From CAG-917 sp028724485 (GTDB lineage Bacteria; Bacillota; Clostridia; Christensenellales; CAG-917): a stretch of DNA of 8,629 nt. How positions within the stretch are numbered: the stretch's first letter is position 1; each line of letters begins with the position of its first letter. This document shows positions 1 to 5,763 of this stretch, one piece after another. A program made the position numbers and the translations under genes. The stretch covers positions 1-8,629 of the forward strand of contig JAQYCY010000115.1 in the NCBI GenBank assembly GCA_028724485.1. Reading direction: 5' to 3'. The notes beneath the pieces are model-generated. The model ran no database searches. It saw only the letters and a list, made by a program, of their open reading frames with translations, and had not been told where the DNA came from.

Positions 1-84
1 GTCGTTTTTGCACTCGATAACATGCCCTTTGTATCCTTTTTTCTTGTTGTCTTGCGTTTTTGTTTTCCTGTTATCTTTTTCCAT
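1..84 (-). CDS. 5' end of a divergently transcribed gene, product unknown (partial)
   Basis: On the minus strand an ATG at 84-82 opens a frame that stays open for 28 codons to the window edge. The N-terminus is highly charged (MEKDNRKTKTQDNKKKGYKG, then HVIECKND) and has no signal peptide or membrane segment in the visible part, so the product is probably cytoplasmic or starts with a flexible lysine-rich tail. I do not recognise the family. Support comes from the open frame and from a well-formed minus-strand promoter about 90 bases upstream (TTGCAA, 17-base spacer, TATACT). Against it, no good Shine-Dalgarno sequence lies 5-10 bases before the ATG. The first AGG-like element is more than 15 bases away, inside an inverted repeat. 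The real start could therefore lie beyond the window, or initiation could be weak or controlled by the leader hairpin. Confidence 0.55.
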   Translation of the reverse strand, partial: MEKDNRKTKTQDNKKKGYKGHVIECKND

Positions 85-99
85 AGTAGTATAGACTTT

Positions 100-124
100 A
101 AACCTAAAAGGTAAATTTAGGTTT
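100..124 (-). promoter_or_regulatory. Leader inverted repeat of the minus-strand gene
   Basis: The arms AAACCTAAA (100-108) and TTTAGGTTT (116-124) are a perfect 9-bp inverted repeat with a 7-base loop. It sits 15 bases upstream of the minus-strand ATG, downstream of the predicted minus-strand start site, so it would be transcribed as a leader hairpin. It could also be a repressor operator in DNA form. The sequence does not distinguish these. Confidence 0.45.
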
Positions 125-173
125 TCTGAATTTAATTTCGGTTTATTATTTTAATATTTTAAGACCATTTAAA

Positions 174-202
174 AGTATACTACAAATATAACGTTTTTGC
201 AA
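174..202 (-). promoter_or_regulatory. Sigma-A type promoter for the minus-strand gene
   Basis: Read on the minus strand, TTGCAA (202-197) is followed after exactly 17 bases by TATACT (179-174). The -35 element matches 4 of 6 consensus bases and the -10 element 5 of 6. Transcription would start near 167 and give a leader of about 83 bases carrying the 100-124 inverted repeat. Confidence 0.5.
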
Positions 203-211
203 TATGCAAAA
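195..211. promoter_or_regulatory. Palindrome over the minus-strand -35 element, candidate operator
   Basis: TTTTGCA, ATA, TGCAAAA form a perfect 7-bp-arm palindrome whose left arm covers the TTGCAA -35 element of the minus-strand promoter. Another TGCAAAA follows at 217-223. A regulator bound here would block the minus-strand promoter. The operator role is inferred from position and symmetry only. Confidence 0.4.
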
Positions 212-287
212 TTTTCTGCAAAAAACAAGAAATTACGCATTTTTTCATATTAAAAAGTATTATGATTTTAATTTTTGCAACGTTCCC

Positions 288-304
288 TCTGCCAATATCT
301 GCCA
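288..304 (+). repeat. Helically phased direct repeat TCTGCCA upstream of the plus promoter
   Basis: TCTGCCA occurs at 288-294 and again at 298-304, a period of 10 bases or about one helical turn. The repeat lies in the only C/G-rich patch of the intergenic region and ends 24 bases before the TTGACA -35 element of the phosphoesterase gene. Spacing and position suit an activator binding site, but no regulator can be named. Confidence 0.35.
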
Positions 305-328
305 CCCAAATTATCCTTGGCTAATATG

Positions 329-357
329 TTGACAAATTAACCGACTTATATTAAAAT
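329..357 (+). promoter_or_regulatory. Sigma-A promoter of the phosphoesterase gene
   Basis: A perfect TTGACA (329-334) is followed after exactly 17 bases by TAAAAT (352-357), 5 of 6 matches to TATAAT. Transcription would start near 364 and give a leader of about 90 bases. A perfect TATAAT also occurs at 402-407 but has no matching -35 element at the right distance, so I regard it as secondary at best. Confidence 0.7.
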
Positions 358-414
358 TGCTAATCATTGATATAGCCATATATTTTTATATTATTGTTTT
401 ATATAATATATATA

Positions 415-428
415 CAAATTTAAATTTG
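415..428 (+). promoter_or_regulatory. 14-bp perfect palindrome in the phosphoesterase leader
   Basis: CAAATTTAAATTTG is fully self-complementary and lies 16 bases before the Shine-Dalgarno sequence. It could be an operator, but 12 of its 14 bases are A or T in an A/T-rich leader, so chance is a real explanation. Confidence 0.2.
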
Positions 429-444
429 GCAAAAAAACTATTTC

Positions 445-449
445 GGAGG
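445..449 (+). promoter_or_regulatory. Strong ribosome binding site
   Basis: GGAGG ends five bases before the ATG at 455 and fixes the start of the large phosphoesterase. It is the only canonical Shine-Dalgarno sequence next to a start codon in the window. Confidence 0.85.
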
Positions 450-454
450 AAAAA

Positions 455-3400
455 ATGAGCAAACTTTTACAAAAAAATTTGCCACTTGCTATCGCGGTTG
501 TACTGATACTCACGCTTTGCCTTGCGATATGTATCGGCGCAACTTCTACTGCGGCTTTGGCAAGTGACGACACTCTCACGAGCGTCGAAGAAACGTTTAC
601 GATGGCTCAGCTTAGCGACATTCACTACTTTGCGCTTGATTATTGCTATGCCTACTATCACGACACGGACGGCACTGTCAAATATCTTGACAAAACGTCC
701 GATTCTTGGAAAGCCACCGACTTCAACACCGATACTTACGGCGACACAAAGCTCGTAACCGAAAGCGGCATGGTTCTTTCTACCGTCATCAAAAACTTCA
801 TTGCGCAAGCAAAAGAAGCAGCCTTAAGCGGTAATCAAGAAAAAATCAACGCAATTCCCGACGCACTTATCACAACCGGCGACTTGTCAAAAAACAGCGA
901 ACGTATCGCTCTTATCGACGTAGCTAACGCATTAAGATATTTGCAAAATGCAATGCGTGCAATTGTCGATAAAAGCGGAAAAAACAGGCCTTGGCAATAT
1001 TTCCAAGTATTCGCAATTCCGGGCAACCACGACCTTTACAACGGCAGTGCCTCGGTTTATGACAACAACAAAGCCACGGGCAAAGGCGACGGACATTCTA
1101 TGCGCACCGACACCCTTGACACAAAAACTTTTGCGCAAGTCTTTGAAAGCGTAGGTTTCCCTGAATATGATTTCGCTTCTCAACGCGTTCCAAACACCAA
1201 ACTTAGCTCGTATGCAAAAAGCAAGAGTGACGCTAACTATTGGTCAAGCATTTATACGGGCGGTTATATTACAAGCTCGCTTGCTAAAAACATAAACATA
1301 ACCTATTATTCAGAAGCAATTCAAGCAATAGCAGACAAAGGAAAAGCAGTAGCTACCGATGAAGATTATCTTGCAATCGACGATTCAAACAACGTTTTGT
1401 CTTATGCAATCAATTTCTTCACGGACAACACAAAAACAGTTTCTACCGGCTACACCTTGTTTATGATGGACTCATCAGAGCGTGAAGAAACCGACAAAGT
1501 TATTCCCGTTGCTCTTTCAAATGCCGAAATTAACAAAATTTCAATCAACGATTTCACCGGCTCGACGTCTAAGTACTACTATCTTGAAAAGAACAACTAC
1601 GTTATGATTTCAAGCCTTATCGAACTTTTGGGAGTTCTCGAAGAAGGTAAAGACGTTTTCTACAACACGGGTGTTGACCACGTCACCGGCGGACGCATCA
1701 CCGAAGCTGCTCTCAACTGGGTTGAAGGTTTGACAAAGACGGAAAACGCAGCTACTAACAACTTTGGCTTTTCAAACCTTGCAAACTATGAAGAAACGTT
1801 TATCATTGCGGCTCACCACAATTTCTTGCCTCACTTTACAATGGAAGACGAAATCGTTAAAGACTTCACTCTTTATAACTGGGAATACATCGCAAAACGT
1901 CTTTGCCAAATGGGCGTAAGATACGCATACTCGGGACACATGCACACCAGCGACTTGCAAAGCTATGTTGATGCAAACGGCAACGTTCTTTACGACTATC
2001 AAACAGGCTCGACAATCAGCTACGCTTCGCCGAAAAGAGTTATGCAATTTGAAAGAAAGTACACAACCGGTCAAAAACTCGTTGAAGATATGACTTCAAA
2101 TCTTGAAATTCTCAAAAAATTAGTAAAAGCTCCTTCACAAAATATCGCAACCGCAGCAGAATGGATTAACATCGATTTAACGGAAATTGAAGGCGCAGAA
2201 GCAAGATTCAATGCTTTGATTAAAAAAAACCCTGACTATTTCACGTATTGCTACTTCTATGATGAGCTTAATAAGGATACTTATAACGAGTATATTGAAA
2301 AGGATATTTACAGCAGACTTATCGACAGAATGCTCGAAAACTTCGTAAGTTTCAAAATGATAAATAAACTCAAAGGAACACTTAGAGAATTCTTGGTCTA
2401 TGACTTCAAAGAAATGGCTTCAAAAAACAGTCTCCTTAAGGGTTTTGCAGACTATGGTGCTATCCTTTACGACGTTGCCGACTTGCTTATCGAACAAGTA
2501 TTGCACAATATCGACTATAAAGCAATCGACAATTATCTCACAGGCGAAAAAATCACCGCCGACAACGCTATCGATTTTGTTAAAGAAGTTGTCAATCCTT
2601 TCCTTACAAAAGAATTCGGAAAGGAAGGTTCTAAGTTTAATCTTAAAAAACTTGCAGGCGAAATCATTATGCGACACAATTCGGGTGCAGAAATTCAAGG
2701 CATCGATCATCTCTACAACCCTGAACTCAATTTGCTCCAAGCCGACAAAGAATATGCTTATGCAATCAAAGACTTGTGCGAACAAGCAAACAGCGGTAAA
2801 TTGGTTGACGATTTGCTCAACACTCTTATCAGTCCGCTTCTCACACAAGAAAAATCGCTTATCAAACAACTGTACACTTTCAAATTCGACTTCTCGTCGC
2901 TCATTGAAAAGTACGGAACAACAAGCAAAAAGGCCAAACAACTCAACGACCTCTTCAAAATGGTTTCAGACCTTGTAGACTCTAAGGCAATCACGGTCGC
3001 AAACTTCCGTCTTGAAGACGTTCTCGTTTCTTCGCTTGTAAGCGGTCTTATCGATTCTATTCTCGAAGACAACTTCGGTATCACTATCGGTAACGGTTCG
3101 ATTATTGCATTTGCCGAAGACTTCATCAAAAAATATATGACAGACGCCCTCTACACCAACCTTGGCGGATACGTCGAACAAATCATTGTTGCTTTCTCGA
3201 CCGATGAAGTCGCAGACATCGTTCCTATCACGCAAGAACTGATTGACACTTACGGCGAAAACGGAACCATTGCACGCGAAACTCTTTGCGGCATCCCTGT
3301 TCCGCTTCGTTACACCAACGGAAGCAACGTTAAAGTAAATAACTATGCAACCGTTGCAGGAGTTCAATACACCTACGTTCAAGGTCAAAAAGTTCCGGAT

Positions 3401-5425
3401 AGCGCAAACGTTGCAGACTATGAAAACGGCAGAAACCCAAATCACTTTATTGCGGCTTTCGACAACGAAGCTCCTCAAACTTCGTTTGACATCAGCTTCT
3501 ATACCGCTGAAGAAGTTTACGCCTACATTCAAGTCTTCGACAAAGACGGCAACTTCATCACCGAAGTTACTACACTTCCTAACGAAAGCGGCGTTATCTA
3601 CGCTCAGGATACGACCACTTACGGTATGGAAAGCGGAAAATATCTCCATAGCTTCGTAAACACAGTCACATCGGCAAACGGCATAAAAGTTACGGCAAAA
3701 TCGCTTGCAACTCCGAGCTATGTTCCGCTCATCGACCTTGGCGTACTTTGCCTTACACACGGACAAGTAAAATATAAGGTAAACAAAGTCGAATATACCT
3801 GCGGCGCAACCGACCGTGATGCGTTTAAGACAAACAGCGTTATGTACTATAACCACAATATGATTACTATAAGCGGACTTAGTGCAAACACAACCTACAA
3901 ATACAGGGTTTACGGCGTAACGAAGGGACTTTATGACTTTAAAAATAACGATTTCTACGGAGTAAATCCGCCGAGATATTTCTCGCTCACCGATTACGTC
4001 TACAACGTAAAAGCGGACAACAACAAAGCAAACTATACTGCCGTTCCTACGAACACTATTGCAGAAGGTGAAAAGGTCTTCTCGTTCAAGACTGCTCTTG
4101 CAACCGACAGTAACGATGCATTCGAATTCCTTGCAATAACCGATCCGCAAGGCACCTTGCAATCAAACTATGACGTAACCAAAAAGGTGTTCGACGCGCT
4201 TACCGCCGACAACCGCTTTAAAAATTACAGCTTTATCGTAAACGGCGGCGATATGACGGACAACGGCAAAAACTACTTGCAATGGAGCCTTGCTCTCGAC
4301 ACAATGGTGGAATATTACGCAAACACGACTTTGTTTATGACGGCAGGCAATCATGAGAGCGGCGCAAACTCGTTCAAGAATTTCCTTACGCAAACCGCTC
4401 CTGACAATCAAGACGTAACCGACGGCATGTACTACTCGCTCACCTACGGCAACACGCACTTTGTCGTTTTGAACACTAACGACGCCAACGGCAAAGACGG
4501 ACTCGGAGCGCAGCAACTTGCTTGGCTCAAAGCTGACCTTGAAGCAAACAACTCGAAATGGACTATCGTTCTTCTTCACAAGAGTTTATACTCGGTCGGC
4601 TCGCATACCAACGATGCCGAAGTCGTCAAAATGCGTGAACAACTTACAAAAGTCTTTGCGGAATACGGCGTTGACGTTGTAATTCAAGGTCACGATCATA
4701 CCTATTCAAGCACAAACTTTATCGATGCTAACGGAAAAGGCAGATTTGGAGCGACAAACAAAGACGGCTACGTTGTAAACAAAGACGGCGTTATGTATAT
4801 GACAATCGGCACTATCGGCAACAAGTACTATGAGTATCTCGGAAACGAAGGCTTTGCCGGACTTATCGACGATGGCAGAACGATTGCCGAAACGCTTAGC
4901 TATCAAACTTTCGCATACTTCTCGGTAGACGGCGACAAACTTACAGTTAAAGACGTAAAGTATGTCAACGGCAAACTTGAAGTGTTCGGCGAAATCAAAA
5001 TGACGAAAGAACTCGGCGATATAGCCGCTGCAACTAAGGCTATCAAAGTTAACGGAAAGGAATTGGAACTCGGCTCGACAATCAAAGTAGACAAAAAGAA
5101 TCTTGAAGCTAAAGTCGATATGAGTGGCGTTACCCTCGAAGAAGGTCAAACAATTAAGTTCTTCGATGCAAACGGAAAGGCCGTAAACAGCCTTGTTGCA
5201 AACAAAAAGGGTCAAACCGTATTCACCGTAAAACTTTTGACGGGAACCGAAGAAATCACTTTGGGAACAATCACTCTCGCAGTCGAAAATGCCGGTTTGG
5301 ACGCAGGGGCTATTGCAGGTATTGCTATCGCATGCGTAGCGGTTGTCGGCGGCATAGCGGCGGCAGTCACCATTGTGCTTCTTAAAAAGAAAAAGGGCGC
5401 AAAACCAACCGACAAAGCCGAATAA
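455..5425 (+). CDS. Secreted, membrane-anchored protein with two metallophosphoesterase domains
   Basis: This 1656-residue protein should sit outside the cell, held by one C-terminal membrane segment, and hydrolyse phosphate esters; the substrate is unknown. Residues 1-36 are a signal peptide (lysines, hydrophobic core 9-29, ALA before S37). Domain 1 (about 48-520) has the calcineurin-like metal motifs D55-x-H57, GDLSKN (D143, N147), GNHD (190-193), AHH (H454/H455) and GHMH (H495, H497), with some 260 residues between GNHD and AHH. Residues about 525-975 are mainly helical and unrecognised. Residues about 985-1220 resemble the fibronectin-III domain of purple acid phosphatases (GLSANTTYKYRV, 1141-1151). 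Domain 2 (about 1222-1500) has D1230-P-Q1232, GGD (D1266), GNHE (1298-1301), H1375 and GHDH (1412-1415). A small beta-rich region (about 1525-1612) precedes the membrane helix (about 1619-1643) and a KKKK tail. There is no LPXTG signal. The GGAGG site supports the start. Enzyme class is secure; 5'-nucleotidase, phosphodiesterase and phosphomonoesterase all remain possible. Confidence 0.9.
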   Translation: MSKLLQKNLPLAIAVVLILTLCLAICIGATSTAALASDDTLTSVEETFTMAQLSDIHYFALDYCYAYYHDTDGTVKYLDKTSDSWKATDFNTDTYGDTKLVTESGMVLSTVIKNFIAQAKEAALSGNQEKINAIPDALITTGDLSKNSERIALIDVANALRYLQNAMRAIVDKSGKNRPWQYFQVFAIPGNHDLYNGSASVYDNNKATGKGDGHSMRTDTLDTKTFAQVFESVGFPEYDFASQRVPNTKLSSYAKSKSDANYWSSIYTGGYITSSLAKNINITYYSEAIQAIADKGKAVATDEDYLAIDDSNNVLSYAINFFTDNTKTVSTGYTLFMMDSSEREETDKVIPVALSNAEINKISINDFTGSTSKYYYLEKNNYVMISSLIELLGVLEEGKDVFYNTGVDHVTGGRITEAALNWVEGLTKTENAATNNFGFSNLANYEETFIIAAHHNFLPHFTMEDEIVKDFTLYNWEYIAKRLCQMGVRYAYSGHMHTSDLQSYVDANGNVLYDYQTGSTISYASPKRVMQFERKYTTGQKLVEDMTSNLEILKKLVKAPSQNIATAAEWINIDLTEIEGAEARFNALIKKNPDYFTYCYFYDELNKDTYNEYIEKDIYSRLIDRMLENFVSFKMINKLKGTLREFLVYDFKEMASKNSLLKGFADYGAILYDVADLLIEQVLHNIDYKAIDNYLTGEKITADNAIDFVKEVVNPFLTKEFGKEGSKFNLKKLAGEIIMRHNSGAEIQGIDHLYNPELNLLQADKEYAYAIKDLCEQANSGKLVDDLLNTLISPLLTQEKSLIKQLYTFKFDFSSLIEKYGTTSKKAKQLNDLFKMVSDLVDSKAITVANFRLEDVLVSSLVSGLIDSILEDNFGITIGNGSIIAFAEDFIKKYMTDALYTNLGGYVEQIIVAFSTDEVADIVPITQELIDTYGENGTIARETLCGIPVPLRYTNGSNVKVNNYATVAGVQYTYVQGQKVPDSANVADYENGRNPNHFIAAFDNEAPQTSFDISFYTAEEVYAYIQVFDKDGNFITEVTTLPNESGVIYAQDTTTYGMESGKYLHSFVNTVTSANGIKVTAKSLATPSYVPLIDLGVLCLTHGQVKYKVNKVEYTCGATDRDAFKTNSVMYYNHNMITISGLSANTTYKYRVYGVTKGLYDFKNNDFYGVNPPRYFSLTDYVYNVKADNNKANYTAVPTNTIAEGEKVFSFKTALATDSNDAFEFLAITDPQGTLQSNYDVTKKVFDALTADNRFKNYSFIVNGGDMTDNGKNYLQWSLALDTMVEYYANTTLFMTAGNHESGANSFKNFLTQTAPDNQDVTDGMYYSLTYGNTHFVVLNTNDANGKDGLGAQQLAWLKADLEANNSKWTIVLLHKSLYSVGSHTNDAEVVKMREQLTKVFAEYGVDVVIQGHDHTYSSTNFIDANGKGRFGATNKDGYVVNKDGVMYMTIGTIGNKYYEYLGNEGFAGLIDDGRTIAETLSYQTFAYFSVDGDKLTVKDVKYVNGKLEVFGEIKMTKELGDIAAATKAIKVNGKELELGSTIKVDKKNLEAKVDMSGVTLEEGQTIKFFDANGKAVNSLVANKKGQTVFTVKLLTGTEEITLGTITLAVENAGLDAGAIAGIAIACVAVVGGIAAAVTIVLLKKKKGAKPTDKAE

Positions 5426-5426
5426 T

Positions 5427-5535
5427 CGGTTTGAAAACAGGTTAAAAAACAAATTGTTATGATAGCGAATTTTGCAAAACGTAAAATTCCTACGCTATTG
5501 TATGATTTAATAATAACCTACTCAACAACAAACCG
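5427..5535 (+). ncRNA. Nested inverted repeats in the 3' untranslated region, candidate structured RNA
   Basis: Four helices nest in order, starting one base after the stop codon. CGGTTTG (5427-5433) pairs with CAAACCG (5529-5535). AGGTTA (5439-5444) pairs with TAACCT (5514-5519). The segment 5458-5467 pairs with 5493-5502 over 10 bp with two G-U pairs. AATTTT (5468-5473) pairs with AAAATT (5483-5488) across a 9-base loop, with a four-base bulge at 5489-5492. The terminator stem begins six bases after the outer helix. I recognise no known RNA family. Possible roles are a transcript-stabilising 3' end, a 3'-derived small RNA, or the remains of a small palindromic element. A/T-rich DNA forms some helices by chance. 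Confidence 0.3.
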
Positions 5536-5541
5536 TAAATC

Positions 5542-5578
5542 ACATAATAAAAGAGCCGTTTAGGCTCTTTTATTATGT
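5542..5578 (+). terminator. Intrinsic terminator after the phosphoesterase gene
   Basis: The arms at 5542-5557 and 5563-5578 are a perfect 16-bp inverted repeat with the loop GTTTA. The G/C-rich top (AGAGCC/GGCTCT) is followed by TTTTATTAT on the 3' side. The A-tract on the 5' side makes the structure symmetrical, so it could also stop transcription from the other strand. It lies 116 bases after the stop codon and separates the two large genes into different transcripts. Confidence 0.85.
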
Positions 5579-5763
5579 CAAAACAAGTTAATTTCACACG
5601 TTTGCTACTGTTTTTATTTTTTTTGTACTTTGTATGCGATTTTTAAAACGTTTTTTAAAGGCTATTGTTAAACGGCATCGAAACCTTTTTAATTATTCGA
5701 TTTATTTGCAATAAAATCACTCTTTTAGTTGCTAAAATCTTTTTTTTCATTTATTATTCAATT
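5579..5763 (+). other. AT-rich leader of the transporter gene; no clear promoter
   Basis: This stretch lies between the terminator and the transporter ATG. The best promoter-like pair is TTGTTA (5665-5670), a 17-base spacer and TTTAAT (5688-5693), but the second base of that -10 element is wrong at the most important position. TAAAAT occurs at 5712-5717 and 5733-5738 without a well-spaced -35 partner. No Shine-Dalgarno sequence precedes the ATG at 5764. AAAGG at 5657-5661 lies only three bases before an in-frame TTG at 5665. Confidence 0.3.

Larger units (their letters stand above)
85..454. other. Divergent intergenic regulatory region
   Basis: This 370-base stretch separates the minus-strand gene from the large plus-strand phosphoesterase gene. 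I see no coding sequence in it. It is strongly AT-rich except for about 281-320, which is much richer in C and G. It holds two promoters pointing outward, one palindrome, one leader inverted repeat and one phased direct repeat, all listed separately. The motif TTTTGCA or its complement occurs four times (195-201, 205-211, 217-223 and 273-279). An A/T-only inverted repeat, ATTAAAA with a 10-base spacer, lies at 249-272. Confidence 0.7.

Noticed and set aside
88..93. TATACT on the minus strand as a -10 element close to the minus-strand ATG
   Set aside because: The start of transcription would fall inside or after the ATG, and no -35 element is at the right distance. The promoter at 174-202 fits much better.
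2400..2978. Open frame of 192 codons on the plus strand in another frame inside the phosphoesterase gene
   Set aside because: It overlaps the helical linker in a shifted frame, has serine-, lysine- and threonine-rich low-complexity content and no ribosome site.
2966..4162. Long open frame of 398 codons on the minus strand inside the phosphoesterase gene
   Set aside because: It lies fully opposite a gene with clear domains. The predicted protein is rich in valine, cysteine and phenylalanine, as expected from the reverse complement of aspartate-, asparagine- and lysine-rich codons, and matches no recognisable domain.
5290..5425. Sortase-type cell wall anchor at the C-terminus of the phosphoesterase
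   Set aside because: There is no LPXTG-like motif before the hydrophobic segment. The end looks like a simple membrane anchor with a lysine-rich stop signal.
4706..5452. Open frame of 248 codons on the minus strand at the 3' end of the phosphoesterase gene
   Set aside because: Antisense shadow of a well-supported coding region, with the same odd composition and no promoter or ribosome site I can see.
5665..5763. 33-residue N-terminal extension of the transporter from a TTG codon
   Set aside because: It lies outside the region resembling MMPL proteins, uses a rare start, and its ribosome-site candidate is too close. Kept only as a finding.
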